From DATMER01 sp963844885 (GTDB taxonomy: Bacteria; Acidobacteriota; Thermoanaerobaculia; Multivoradales; UBA5704), in assembly GCA_963844885.1 (NCBI GenBank), contig CAWJQA010000020.1, positions 186,001 through 250,000 on the forward strand: a stretch of DNA of 64,000 nt, given 5' to 3'. Below are positions 32,903 through 43,019 of the stretch, in pieces (position 1 is the first letter of the stretch; each line of letters opens with the position of its first letter). Below the pieces are notes generated by a model. It was not told where the DNA came from. It was given only the letters and a program-made list of their open reading frames with translations, and did not search any database. A program made the position numbers and the translations under genes.

Positions 32903-35234
32903 CTAGGCCCGCCGCTGCTCGCGGCCCGCATCGCCGTCGAGCAGCGGCAGGTACTGCTCTTCTTCCTGGGCGAAGTGCAGGCGCAGGATGGCGTGCAGTC
33001 CGTAGAGCACCCGGCGCAGGTCGCGCAGGTCGTCGGGGGAGAGGGAGCTGACCGGGCCCTCGCGCGCGGAAAACCGGTCGGGCAGCTCGTCCAGGAGACG
33101 GCCGTAGAGGCGGACGAGGTGTGCGATCTCCAGGTGGGCGCGGCTCATGGCGGCTGTCGGGTCGTGGCCGCCGATCCGTTGCGCCACCAGAGGGTAGACG
33201 CTGGCGTCCTCCTGCTGTTCGTGCGGCACGAGCTTTTCCTCCAGGAAGGTGCGCACCCCCTGGAGCTCGCGCCGCGCCGCGGCCGGGCTCAGGTCTTCCA
33301 GGCGGTCGGCCACCTGGCGCAGGCGGTCCACCTCCGGCAAGAGGAGCCGGTGCTCGTCCCGGTATTGCTGGCCCAGAGCCTCGCCGCCGTCGAGGGTGCG
33401 CCTGCGCCGGCCTCCTCCCAGGGCGCGCAGGGCGTTGAGGATCACCGCCACGTCGATCCCTTCCTGGAGGAGGGCGCCCGCCACCGGCGGCAGGTGGCCG
33501 GCCGCGGCCACGAGCATCCCCGCCACCGAGAGGCCCATGCCGGCAAGGACGCTCTGGAGAGCGATGCCGCGCGCGCGCCGGGCGATCCGCATCGCCTCTC
33601 CCAGGCGGTCCAGGCGGTCCACGGTCAGGACCACGTCCGCCGCTTCGGAAGAGGCGCTGGCGCCGCGGGCGCCCATGGCCACTCCGGCGTCGGCCGCGGC
33701 CAGGGCCGGCGCGTCGTTGACGCCGTCTCCCACCATGAGCGTGGGGCCGGTGGCGCGCTCGGCCAGCACCGCGGCGACCTTCTCCTCCGGCGAGCGCTCG
33801 GCCAGCACCAGGTCGGCGCCGATGCCCGCCCCGACCATCTCCGCCACCTCGGGATGGTCGCCGGTGACCAGCACCACCCGCTCGATGCCCGAGGCCCGCA
33901 GGTTGCGTAGCGTGATCGGGCTGTCCGGCCGCACCGGGTCGTGGAGGATGAGGGCGCCGGCCAAGACGCCGTCCAGGGTCACGAAGACGCTGGAGGACCC
34001 TTCCAGCGCCGTGCGGCGGCGGACCCGGCGGACGGCTGCGGGGAGGCCGCCGCCCGGCAGCACCCACTCCAGCTTGCCCAGCGACACCTCCCGGCCGTCC
34101 ACCCGGCCCCGGATGCCCTGGCCGAGCTTCTCCGCGACCGCGGTAGGGAAGGACAGGCGGAGATTGCGCGCCCGTGCCGCCCGCACCAGGGCCGAGGCCA
34201 TCACGTGCGGCGACATCTGGTCGAGCGACGCGGCCAGCCGCAGCACCTCGCTCTCCGGATCGTCTCCAAGGACTTCGACGTCCGACACCTCCGGCATCCC
34301 CGTCGTGATGGTGCCGGTCTTGTCGAGCAGGAGGATCCTGGCGCGGGCCAGCGCCTCCAGCGCCCGGCCGCCCTTGATCAGGATGCCGCGCTTCGCCGCC
34401 CGGGAGACGCCCGCGATCAGGGCCACGGGTGCAGCCAGGATCAATGGGCAAGGGGTCGCCACGACCAGCACGGCCAGGGCGCGGACCGGGTCGCCCGACA
34501 GCGCCCAGGCACCGCCGGCCACGGCGAGCGTCAGCGGCAGGAAGATGATCGCGTAGCGGTCGGCCAGCCGGACGAAGGGAGCTTTGGAGGCTTCGGCCTC
34601 GCGCACCATGCGCACGATGCCGGCGTAGGTGCTCTCCGCGGCCGTGGTCACGGCGCGCAGGTTGAACGGCCCGCCGGCGTTGAGAGTGCCGCTGCGGGCC
34701 TCGTCCCCGGCGCGGACGCTCCACCGGCCGCGACTCGCCGGTGAGCGCCGACTCGTCGAGGACCGCGGTGTCGTCGCCGTCGACCCGGCCGTCCACGGGG
34801 ACGATCTCACCCGGCTTGACCAGCAGCAGGTCTCCCGGCTTGACCTCTTCGATCGGCGGGGAGGTGAGGAGGCCGTCCTCGTAGCGGTGGACGACGCGCG
34901 GCGCGCGCGCCAGGAGGGCGGAGAGCTCGCGGCGGGCGCGCGCTCCGGCGAACGCCTCCAGGGCCAGTCCGCCGGAGAGCATCAGAGCGATCACGGCGCC
35001 GGCCAGGTTCTGGCGCAGGATCAGCGATCCCGCCATGGCCAGCAGGGCGATGAGGTCGACCCCCATCTCCCCGCGGCGCAGGTCGGAGACCACGGTCCAG
35101 GCCAGCGGCACGAGCATGGCCGCGGTGGTGAGCGCCCAGAGAGTCTCGGCCGTGCCCGCCGCACCGAGAAGCCAGGCCACGGCGCCGGCCAGGATGCCGC
35201 TCAAGGTGACCGCCACCAGGACGCGCGTCTTCAT
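32903..35234 (-). CDS. P1B-type heavy-metal ATPase fused to a hemerythrin domain (one frameshift as read)
   Basis: About 777 residues once frames are joined near 34730. The N-terminal helices (MKTRVLVAVTLSGILAGAVA, then LIALLAMAGSLIL) are followed by the actuator motif LDESALTGESRPVE, ion-site motif TPCPLILAAPVAL in a membrane helix, phosphorylation site LLLDKTGTITTG, and hinge VGDGVNDAPALAAADAGVAMG. No CxxC metal-binding domain precedes it. The TPCPL motif (CPx class) suits P1B pumps but CPL rather than CPC leaves the metal open. Residues ~600-777 are a hemerythrin HHE domain with ligand-type residues (YRDEHRLLLPEV, LVPHEQQEDASVYP, SRAHLEIAHL, LHFAQEEEQYLPLL), able to bind a di-iron centre. 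Divergent from the LRR gene. Confidence 0.85.
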
Positions 35235-35292
35235 GGGCCGGCAGTATGACATCCCGCTTGCCGGGGGGGCGCCGTCTTTCGGGGTGGGAAGC

Positions 35293-35405
35293 AAGGACAG
35301 AAAGGACCCAAAGGACATAAACGACTCAAAGGACGGTCCTGGGTCTGTTTTGTCGTCTGTGTCCTTGATGTCCTTTGGGTCCCTTATGTCCTTTATGTCC
35401 TTTCT
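35293..35405. repeat. AAAGGAC / GTCCTTT inverted and tandem repeats
   Basis: In the spacer between divergent genes, five AAGGAC units (AAAGGACCCAAAGGACATAA) face at least four GTCCTTT units (ATGTCCTTTGGGTCC), so the two halves can pair. Such short GGACATAAAGG-type repeats look like simple-sequence elements. Confidence 0.7.
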
Positions 35406-35438
35406 TCCGGCCGGTTCCTCTCGGATAGAGTAGTGGCC

Positions 35439-37349
35439 ATGCGCACCCGGGCCGCCCTCGTTCTTCTGTTGCTGGCCGCGCCCTCCTGGGCGCGGGTGCC
35501 GGCCGCGGAGCGCGCGGCGCTGGCGGCTCTCTACCGGAGCACCGGCGGCGCCGCCTGGCGCGACCGCTCCGGCTGGCTGGGCGAGCCCGGCACGGAGTGC
35601 CGGTGGCACGGCGTCGTCTGCGATTCCCAGGAATCGGCCGTGGCCGAGCTGCGGCTCGCCTCGAACGGCCTTACCGGCGGAATCCCTCCCGAGCTGGCGG
35701 ACCTGGCCCGGCTGCGGGTCCTCGACCTCCGCTCCAATGCCCTGGACGGCGCGATCCCGGCCGAGCTGGGCCGCGCCACCAGTCTGGAGATCCTCGATCT
35801 GGCCTACAACGGCCTTACCGGGGACATCCCCTCCGGGCTGGGACGGCTCGGCCGGCTGCGTGTCCTCTCTCTGGAGCGCAACGCCTTGACCGGCGTATCC
35901 GCGGGTCTGGGTCGCCTGTCGAACCTGGTCTCGCTGGACCTCTCCTTCAACCCGATCGGCGGGCTGCCGGAGGATTTCGCACGGCTTGCGGGGCTGCGTT
36001 CGCTCCGGCTCGTCGCCGGCCGGCTCGCGGAGATCTCCGCCCCCGTCCTCGCCCTGCGCGGCCTGGAGGTGCTCGACCTTTCGGGAAACCCGATGGCCGG
36101 CGCCGGCATTCCGGACGGGATCGGCGACCTGGACCGGCTGGTGCGCCTGGCCTGCGCCGGCTGCGGCCTCGCCGGACCGCTGCCGCCGGGGACCGGCAAC
36201 CTGACCCGGATGCAGGAGCTGGACCTCCGGAACAACACTCTCGACGCGCTCCCGGACGGGCTGGCCGATCTGTCGGCGCTCCGGGTCCTGCGCCTGTCCT
36301 GGAACCGGCTGGACGGCGCGATGCCGGAATTCGCGGGCCTGTCCAACCTGGAGACCCTGGACCTCTCCGGCAATCCGTTCACGCCCGGCCCGGTGCCCGA
36401 GAGCTACGGCGGCCTCCCGCGCCTCCGGGAGCTCGACCTGCGCGCCACCGGCCGCACCGGGGAGATCCCTGCGTGGCTGCCCGGGCTGGAGCGGCTGGCC
36501 TGGCTCGACCTGGCGGAAAACCCTTTCGCGGCCGGCCCGGTGCCGGCGTTCATCCAGGACATGACCCGCCTCCGGCGGCTCCTCCTCGACCGCACCAACC
36601 GCACCGGCGCGCTCCCGGAGTGGATCGGCTCGACGGACCTCACGCTGCTTTCGCTGCGCGACAACGCCTTCGAGCCGGGACCGCTGCCGGTGTTGCTCGC
36701 CTCCACCCGGATCGGCCACCTGGACCTGGGCGGCACCGGGCGCACCGGCGCCCTGCCGCCGCTGGTGGCGGCCAACGCCTCCCTGCGCGTCCTGCGGCTC
36801 GACCACAACCATCTGACCGGCCCCGTTCCGCCGGAGTGGGGATCGTTCCGTTCGCTGGAGATCCTCGACCTCGCCGGCAACGGGCTCGCCGGACCGGTGC
36901 CGCGCGAGCTCACCGGGCTCGACCGCCTCCTGGACGGCCAGGGCCTCGACCTGCGCTGGAACGCCCTTTCCGCCCCGGACTCCGAGCTGGCCGCCTGGCT
37001 CGACACCAAGGCCGGCGACTGGCGGAGCAGCCAGACGCTCGCGCCCCGCAACCTCACCGTTGCCCTGACCGGCCCGGTCCGCGTCCACCTCTCCTGGTCG
37101 CCGAGCCGCTACCGCGCCGGTGGCGGCTACGAGATCCTCCACGCCACCTCGCCGGACGGCCCGTTCACCGTGATCTCCTCCTCCGACGGCAAGCTCTCCA
37201 CAAACGTAGACATAGAGGGGCTCGCGCCCCGGACGCGGCACTGGTTCCGCGTGCGCGCCGCGACCGATCCCCACGCGGACAACCCCAACCGGGTGATCAG
37301 CCTCCCTGGCCCGGCCGTGGACGTGGTCACCCTGCCCGGTTCATCCTGA
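35439..37349 (+). CDS. Secreted plant-type leucine-rich-repeat protein with a C-terminal FnIII domain
   Basis: A 636-residue exported protein. The signal peptide (MRTRAALVLLLLAAPSWA) is followed by an LRR N-cap like that of plant receptors (ALAALYRSTGGAAWRDRSGW, WHGVVCDS) and about 20 repeats of the type LxxLxLxxNxLxGxIPxxLGxL (for example LRVLDLRSNALDGAIPAELG). Residues ~535-630 (PRNLTVALTGPVRVHLSWSP, GGYEILHATSPDGPF, RTRHWFRVRAATD) form a fibronectin type III domain. ATG at 35439 starts the signal peptide; an upstream ATG at 35433 adds two residues. Likely binds ligands or surfaces outside the cell. It is followed 15 bases later by another exported repeat protein. Confidence 0.85.
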   Translation: MRTRAALVLLLLAAPSWARVPAAERAALAALYRSTGGAAWRDRSGWLGEPGTECRWHGVVCDSQESAVAELRLASNGLTGGIPPELADLARLRVLDLRSNALDGAIPAELGRATSLEILDLAYNGLTGDIPSGLGRLGRLRVLSLERNALTGVSAGLGRLSNLVSLDLSFNPIGGLPEDFARLAGLRSLRLVAGRLAEISAPVLALRGLEVLDLSGNPMAGAGIPDGIGDLDRLVRLACAGCGLAGPLPPGTGNLTRMQELDLRNNTLDALPDGLADLSALRVLRLSWNRLDGAMPEFAGLSNLETLDLSGNPFTPGPVPESYGGLPRLRELDLRATGRTGEIPAWLPGLERLAWLDLAENPFAAGPVPAFIQDMTRLRRLLLDRTNRTGALPEWIGSTDLTLLSLRDNAFEPGPLPVLLASTRIGHLDLGGTGRTGALPPLVAANASLRVLRLDHNHLTGPVPPEWGSFRSLEILDLAGNGLAGPVPRELTGLDRLLDGQGLDLRWNALSAPDSELAAWLDTKAGDWRSSQTLAPRNLTVALTGPVRVHLSWSPSRYRAGGGYEILHATSPDGPFTVISSSDGKLSTNVDIEGLAPRTRHWFRVRAATDPHADNPNRVISLPGPAVDVVTLPGSS

Positions 37350-37364
37350 GACGAGGATCTCCTC

Positions 37365-39194
37365 ATGAAGAAGCTCGCCGCCCTCGTTCTCCTTCTGCTC
37401 GCCTCTCCCAGGACCGCGAAGGCCGGCGTCGACCGCTGGACGCCGTTCGGTCCGGGTGTCCCGGACGTGCCCAAGGTCGCGGCCGCTCCGGGCAGCCTCT
37501 ATGCCCTCGTGCCGAACGACGGCATCTTCCACAGCCGGGACGACGGGGAGTCCTGGCAGTGGTGGAGCCTGGGGATCGGCCGCGCCTGGAGCGTCCAGGT
37601 CCACGATCTCGCCGTGGACGACACGCAGCCGTTGGATCTGTATGCCGCGACCTTCGACCAGCAGATCGAGCGCAGCTTCGACGGCGGGCGTACCTGGGTA
37701 CGGGTGGAGCCGATCCCTGGCGATCCTCCGGGCATCCTCACGGTCGCCGGCTCCGGCGGGACGTTCTACGCGGGCACCGTGCTCGGGCTCTTCGTGCTGT
37801 GGGACGGCGAATGGACGCGGCTCCTGGAGGACACCGTCTGGTCCCTCGCCTTCGGCCCCGGGGCGCTCTATGCCGGTACCGAGACCGCGCTGAAGAGGAG
37901 CACCGACGGCGGCCTCACCTGGTCCGCCCTGTTCTCCGGCGCGCAGATCGAGAGCGTGGCCGTGGCTCCGTCCGATCCGTCGACGATCTACACGGTCGGC
38001 AACGGCCATGTCCGGTCGAGCTTCGACGGCGGCGCCACGTGGTTGGAGCGCCCGCTCTTCGGGTCCACCCAGGTCGCCGTCAACCCCGCCGCGTCCAACC
38101 ATTTGGTCGCCGCGCAGGGCCAGGGCCTCTCCTGGTCGGACGACGGCGGCGCGACCTGGCACCTGACCTCGTCGTACGTGAGTTTTTCGGTGGCCGCCGA
38201 CCCGGGCCGCCCGGGCACCTTCTACGCGGCCACGTTCGGCAACGGCGTCCAGGTGTCCCACGACGGCGGCCGGACCTGGCATTCTCCCGTGGGCCGCGGC
38301 CTCGGCTGGATCCCGACCACCTTCGTCGCGCGCGATCCTTCCGAGCCCGGGACCTTCTATCTCTGCCGCGTCGAGGACAACGAGCCGTCCTGCTTCCAGA
38401 GCCTCGACGGCGGGAGCACCTGGCGCGCCTGGGACCTCATCCGGGTCAACATCCGGCCGCGGCTGGACGTCATGGCCTTCGACCCGCGCGATCCGGGCAC
38501 CCTCTACGTGGCCGGGCAGGGCGTCTTCCAGGTGGAAGGCGAGCAGTGGTGGGCGCTCCCCCTGTTCCCCCTCCAGGCCCGCGAGGCGCTGCGGGGCGTG
38601 ACGTCGACCCGGGGCATCGTGGTGGCGGGAGGCAAGGCCGGGGTCTACCGCAGCCTCAACCGCGGCCAGGCGTGGAAGAAGGTTCTCGACGGAGACCTCT
38701 GGCGGCTGATCCAGGACCCGGACGATCCGGCCATCCTCTACGCCTCCATCCTGGAGACCGAGAATTCGGCCCAGGTCCCGCTGACCCTCTACCGCAGCCT
38801 GGACGACGGCGGCACCTGGACCCGCATCCAGAAACACGTCGAGGGCCTCGCGCTCGACCCGTCCCGGCCGCGCACCCTCTACACCACCCAGGACGGCCGG
38901 ACGCTGCGCAGCCTCAACCGCGGACAGACCTGGCGGCCGCTGGGGGCGAGCCCGGGGCGGATCGTCACGGACCTCGCGGTCCATCCGGAGGCGCCGCTCG
39001 TGCTCCTCGCCGCCACCTGGGGCGAGGGCGTCCGCATCAGCCGCGACGGCGGCCGGACCTGGGCGCCCTGGAACGCGGGCCTGGCGCGGCCCGGCATCGA
39101 GGACATCCTGAAGCTGGTCTCCGATCCGGTCGAGGCGGGCCGCTTCTTCGCCCTGCCCGCCTCGGGTGGGGTGTTCGAGATCACCGTGGATTGA
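37365..39194 (+). CDS. Secreted BNR/Asp-box propeller protein (sialidase-like fold)
   Basis: A 609-residue exported protein with signal peptide MKKLAALVLLLLASPRTAKA. It carries at least ten Asp-box repeats, S-x-D-x-G-x-T/S-W (SRDDGESWQWW, SFDGGRTWVRV, STDGGLTWSAL, SDDGGATWHLT, SHDGGRTWHSP, SLDGGSTWRAW, SLDDGGTWTRI and SRDGGRTWAPW), with the strand DPSDPSTIYxG between them. This is the fold of sialidases, Ycf48 and VPS10, but no sialidase Arg triad is evident, so an enzyme role is not supported. The stop of the LRR gene and the RBS GAGACGAGGATC are adjacent, so the two exported proteins are probably co-expressed. Confidence 0.8.
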   Translation: MKKLAALVLLLLASPRTAKAGVDRWTPFGPGVPDVPKVAAAPGSLYALVPNDGIFHSRDDGESWQWWSLGIGRAWSVQVHDLAVDDTQPLDLYAATFDQQIERSFDGGRTWVRVEPIPGDPPGILTVAGSGGTFYAGTVLGLFVLWDGEWTRLLEDTVWSLAFGPGALYAGTETALKRSTDGGLTWSALFSGAQIESVAVAPSDPSTIYTVGNGHVRSSFDGGATWLERPLFGSTQVAVNPAASNHLVAAQGQGLSWSDDGGATWHLTSSYVSFSVAADPGRPGTFYAATFGNGVQVSHDGGRTWHSPVGRGLGWIPTTFVARDPSEPGTFYLCRVEDNEPSCFQSLDGGSTWRAWDLIRVNIRPRLDVMAFDPRDPGTLYVAGQGVFQVEGEQWWALPLFPLQAREALRGVTSTRGIVVAGGKAGVYRSLNRGQAWKKVLDGDLWRLIQDPDDPAILYASILETENSAQVPLTLYRSLDDGGTWTRIQKHVEGLALDPSRPRTLYTTQDGRTLRSLNRGQTWRPLGASPGRIVTDLAVHPEAPLVLLAATWGEGVRISRDGGRTWAPWNAGLARPGIEDILKLVSDPVEAGRFFALPASGGVFEITVD

Positions 39195-39291
39195 TCCCAC
39201 TCCCCTCTCCCCAGCCCTCTCCCCGTACCGGGGAGAGAGGGGGCAGGAGGGTTGATCCGGCGGCACGCTCCGCATAGGATTCCGGCCTGAC

Positions 39292-40260
39292 ATGCCCAAG
39301 ATGAAAACTCGAATCCTCGTCACCGGCGCGCTCGGACAGATCGGCTCCGAGCTGGTCCCCGCCCTGCGCGAGCGCTACGGCGCCGACGCCGTCGTCGCCT
39401 CCGACATCCGAATGCCCCCGGCCGCGGCACCGACGGCGCCGTTCGAGTTCCTCGACTCCACCAACCCGCGCCAGCTCACCGAAGTGGTGCGCCGCTACGA
39501 GGTCGGCACCATCTACCACCTGGCGGCCCTGCTCTCCGCCACCGCCGAGGAGAAGCCCCAGGTCGCCTGGGACGTCAACATGGGCGGCCTCTACGACGTC
39601 CTCGAAGTCGCCCGGCAGAACCGCTGCGCCGTCTTCTTCCCCAGCTCCATCGGCGCCTTCGGCCCCGGCACCCCCAAGGACGACACGCCGCAGGACACCA
39701 TCCAGCGGCCCGACCACCATGTACGGCGTCACCAAGGTGGCCGGCGAGCTGCTCTGCGACTACTACTACCACCGCTTCGGCGTCGACACCCGCGGCGTGC
39801 GCTTTCCCGGCCTGATCTCGCTACGGCGCTCCTGCCGGGCGGCGGCACCACCGACTATGCCGTGGAGATCTTCTACGAGGCCATCCGGCACCGGCCACTA
39901 CACCTGCTTCCTGGGACCCGACACCCGCCTCGACATGATGTACATGCCGGACGCCATCAAGGCCTGCATCGACGTCATGGAGGCCGACCCGGCGCGGCTG
40001 GACCATCGCAACGCCTTCAACGTCACCGCCATGAACTTCACCCCCGAGGAGCTGGCGGCGGCGATCCGCAAGCACATTCCGGACTTCGTCCTGGACTACA
40101 AGGTCGACCCGGTCCGCCAGGCATCGCCGACTCCTGGCCCAACTCGCTGGACGACTGGCGCCGCCCGCCGGGAGTGGGGCTGGCACCGACCTACGACCTC
40201 GCCGCCATGGTCGCGGACATGCTCGAAAACCTCGGCAAGAAAGTGAAACGGGCCGGCTGA
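39292..40260 (+). CDS. tdh: L-threonine 3-dehydrogenase, short-chain (epimerase) type (several frameshifts as read)
   Basis: NAD-dependent oxidation of L-threonine to 2-amino-3-ketobutyrate. Joining frames gives about 320 residues: Rossmann start ILVTGALGQIGSELVPALRE, DIRMPP, IYHLAALLSATAEEKP, FPSSIGAFGP, then MYGVTKVAGELLCDYYYHRFG (catalytic YxxxK), GVRFPGLIS, GGTTDYAVEIFYEAI, GPDTRLDMMYMPDA and NSLDDWRRPPGVGL. These blocks follow the short-chain TDH family. Frame changes occur near 39715, 39825, 39890 and 40120. All motifs are present, so errors are more likely than decay. The kbl gene follows, completing the pathway to glycine and acetyl-CoA. Confidence 0.8.
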   Translation: MPKMKTRILVTGALGQIGSELVPALRERYGADAVVASDIRMPPAAAPTAPFEFLDSTNPRQLTEVVRRYEVGTIYHLAALLSATAEEKPQVAWDVNMGGLYDVLEVARQNRCAVFFPSSIGAFGPGTPKDDTPQDTIQRPDHHVRRHQGGRRAALRLLLPPLRRRHPRRALSRPDLATALLPGGGTTDYAVEIFYEAIRHRPLHLLPGTRHPPRHDVHAGRHQGLHRRHGGRPGAAGPSQRLQRHRHELHPRGAGGGDPQAHSGLRPGLQGRPGPPGIADSWPNSLDDWRRPPGVGLAPTYDLAAMVADMLENLGKKVKRAG

Positions 40261-40301
40261 GCCGATCTGGAGCCGACTGGAGCCGACTGGAGATAACCAT
40301 C

Positions 40302-41553
40302 ATGCCCACCGACCGCTTCCACCAGGCCCTCGCGCCCGAGCTCGACGCCTTGCGACGAGCGCGGCACCCCCAAGGGCGCCGAGACGGTGATCACCGAGCG
40401 TTCTGCCGGCCGATGTCGCCAACGCTGACCGCGGCCCGCGCTACCTCCTCGCAGGCGAAGGCGACCAGCCTTTCCTCAAGATGAACTCCAACAACTACCT
40501 CGGCATGTCGCTGCGCCGGGAGGTGCATCGCAGCGGAGGAGCACGCCGTCGGCCGAGTACGGCGCCGGTCCCGGCGCGGTGCGCTTCATCAGCGGCACCT
40601 ACGCGCCGCACGTGGAGCTGGAGGAGCGCTCGCCGCCTTCCACGGCCGCGAGGCCGCCATGATCTTCAGCTCCGCCTACGCCACCATCCTCGGCGTGCTC
40701 GTCCCGCTCGATCACCGCCGACACCGTGGTCATCAGCGACGAGCTGAACCACAACTGCATCATCAACGCGATGCGCCTGGCGCGGCCGAAGGACAAGCAG
40801 GTCTACCGCCACCTCGACCTCGCCGACCTGGAGTCGAAGCTCGCCGCCGGAGCCGGCCAGCGCCCGCCGCGCGGTCGTCGTCACCGACGGCATCTTCAGC
40901 ATGCGCGGCGACCACGCCGCAGCTGCCCGAGATCCTGGAGATCGCCGAGCGCTGGGACGAGGACTTCCCGGAGAACGTCGTGCGTGGTCGTGGACGACTC
41001 CCACGGCGTCGGCGCCTTCGGCGCCACCGGCCGCGGCACCGAGGAGTACACCGGCGCCCGCCGGCCGACGTCCTGGTCGGCACCCTGGGCAAGGCGCTCG
41101 GCGTCAACGGCGGCTACGTCGTCGGCAGCCGCGTCCTGACCGACTATCTGCGCGAGACCGCGCCGATCTACATCTACTCGAACCCGATCACCCCGGGCGA
41201 GGCCGCCGCGGCGCCGCGCGGCGCTGGAGATCCTCGACAGCGCCGAGGGCCGCCGGCTCCTGGCCCACCTGCGCGCGATGACGGCGCGCTTCAAGGACGG
41301 CATCGTGGCGCTCGGCTTCGAGACCCTCCCCGGCGAGCACCCGGTCGTGCCGCTGATGGTGCGCGACACGCCCAAGACCAACGCCCTGGTCGAGCACCTG
41401 CGCGCGAACGGCATCCTCGCCACCGGCCTCAAGTACCCCGTGGTGCCGCGAGGCGACGAGGAGATCCGCTTCCAGGTCTCGGCCGACCACACGCCGGCCG
41501 ACATCGACCAGACGTTGGCGGCTCTGGAGACCTTCCCGGGACGGAGGGTGTAG
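40302..41553 (+). CDS. kbl: 2-amino-3-ketobutyrate CoA ligase / glycine C-acetyltransferase (many frameshifts as read)
   Basis: PLP enzyme that splits 2-amino-3-ketobutyrate with CoA to glycine and acetyl-CoA. The frames reassemble to about 410 residues: KMNSNNYLGMSLR, EYGAGPGAVRFISGTYAPHVELE, MIFSSAYATILGVL, DELNHNCIINAMRLA, VVTDGIFSMRGDHA, VVDDSHGVGAFGATGRG (PLP Asp), ADVLVGTLGKALGVNGGYV (Schiff-base Lys) and YIYSNPITPG. At least eight frame changes lie between 40350 and 41230, the densest in the window, and none after 41278. That pattern fits low-quality sequence, since every catalytic block is intact. It lies 41 bases after tdh. Confidence 0.85.
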
Positions 41554-41562
41554 ACTGTCCTC

Positions 41563-43015
41563 GTGACCGCACCGCCGCAGAATTCCGCCGGCCGGGAGCC
41601 GCTCTCCAGCGTCGATTTCGCCTGGCTGCGCATGGACGAGCCGAGCAACCTGATGCACATCAACGGGGTTCTCGTCCTGGAGCGGCCGATCGAGCTGGAC
41701 GAGCTGCGGGCGGTCATCGGGAAGCGGCTGGGGGCCATCCCGCGGTTCCGCAACCGGGTGGTCATCCCGAAGAAGAGGAAGACCCTACTGGGAGCCGGAC
41801 CCGGCGTTCGACATCGCCAACCACGTGCCTCGGATGGTCCTCCCGGACCCGGGCGGCGACGCCGAGCTCCGCGCGGCCATCGAATCGGTCATCAGCACCC
41901 AGTTCGATTTCGACCACCCGCCGTGGAGCTTCCGCCTGGTCGACAACTACCGCGGCGGATCGGTGGTCTTCGGCCGGCTGCATCACTGCATGGGCGACGG
42001 CGTGGCCCTGATGCTCGTGCTGCTCTCGCTGACCGACCGTACGCCCGACGCCGATCCCACGGTCCGCAACCCCTTCCTCAGCCTCTACGCCCCGCCGGGA
42101 GAAGACGGCGCGCTCGACCTCGCCACCATCCGCCGGCTCGCCGAGGAGATCATGCCGGAAGGCATGCGGCTGCTCCTCCATCCGGCGGAGGCCTTCCGCT
42201 CCGTCAAGGGCTGGCTGAAAGGACCCGTGGCCACCGGCAATCTGGGCCGACTGGTGTTCCGGCGTCCCGATCCGCGGACCGTCTTCAAGGGTCCGCTCGG
42301 CGTGCCGAAGCGGGTCTCCTGGTCCGAGTCGCTGTCGCTCGAAGAGGTCAAAGCGGTGGGGAAGGCCCTGGGCGGGACCATCAACGACGTGCTCCTCTCC
42401 GCCATGACCGGCGGCCTGCGGCGCTACCTGCAGAGGCATGGCGAGCCGGCGAACGACCTCAACTTCCGGGCGGCGATGCCGGTGAACCTCCGCACCATGG
42501 AGAACATGCACGAGCTCGGCAACCAGTTCGGGCTCATCTTCCTCTCGCTGCCGGTGGGCATCGCCGATCCCCTCGAGCGCCTGGCCGAGCTGAGTCGCCG
42601 CGCCCGGTCGCTCAAGCGCTCGCTCGAACCGATCGTGGTCTTCCGCATCCTGGACACCCTGGGGATCGTGCCGCTCCAGATCCAGAAACTGGTGGTGTCG
42701 ATCTTCGCCACCAAGGCCACCGCGGTGATGACCAACGTTCCGGGCCCGAACCGGACCCTCTACCTGGCCGGCCGGCGGCTCCAGGATATCTTTTTCTGGG
42801 TGCCGCAGGCGGGGCGGGTGGGGCTCGGCATCAGCATCTGCAGCTACGCCGGAGGCGTGCGTATAGGGGTGGGCACCGACGCCGGCCTGGTCCCCGACCC
42901 CGAGAACATCGTCAAGGGTTTCCACGAAGAGTTCGAAGCCCTGCGCCGGCTCGCCGGCCGGCCCGCCGAACCGGCCGCCGCTCCCGAGCCCGCGGCGGCC
43001 AGCCGGCCCGCCTGA
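41563..43015 (+). CDS. Wax ester synthase / diacylglycerol acyltransferase (WS/DGAT; one frameshift as read)
   Basis: About 484 residues across a frame change near 41788. The start SSVDFAWLRMDEPSNLMHINGV is typical. The acyl-transfer motif HHxxxDG is present as GRLHHCMGDGVALM (about residue 140), followed by NDVLLSAMTGGLRRYL, FRAAMPVNLR, and the late motif TNVPGPNRTLYLAG (about 390-403). The family makes wax esters or triacylglycerol from acyl-CoA at the membrane face. The GTG at 41563 lies 9 bases after kbl. Residues 460-484 are an Ala/Pro-rich tail. Six kilobases downstream an ACP-FAAL-acyltransferase fusion is also lipid-related, but the two are separated by other genes. Confidence 0.85.
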
Positions 43016-43019
43016 TCTC

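Noticed and set aside
37365..39194. Active sialidase
   Set aside because: Asp boxes are clear but the Arg triad and catalytic Tyr/Glu of sialidases are not evident; kept as a propeller protein.
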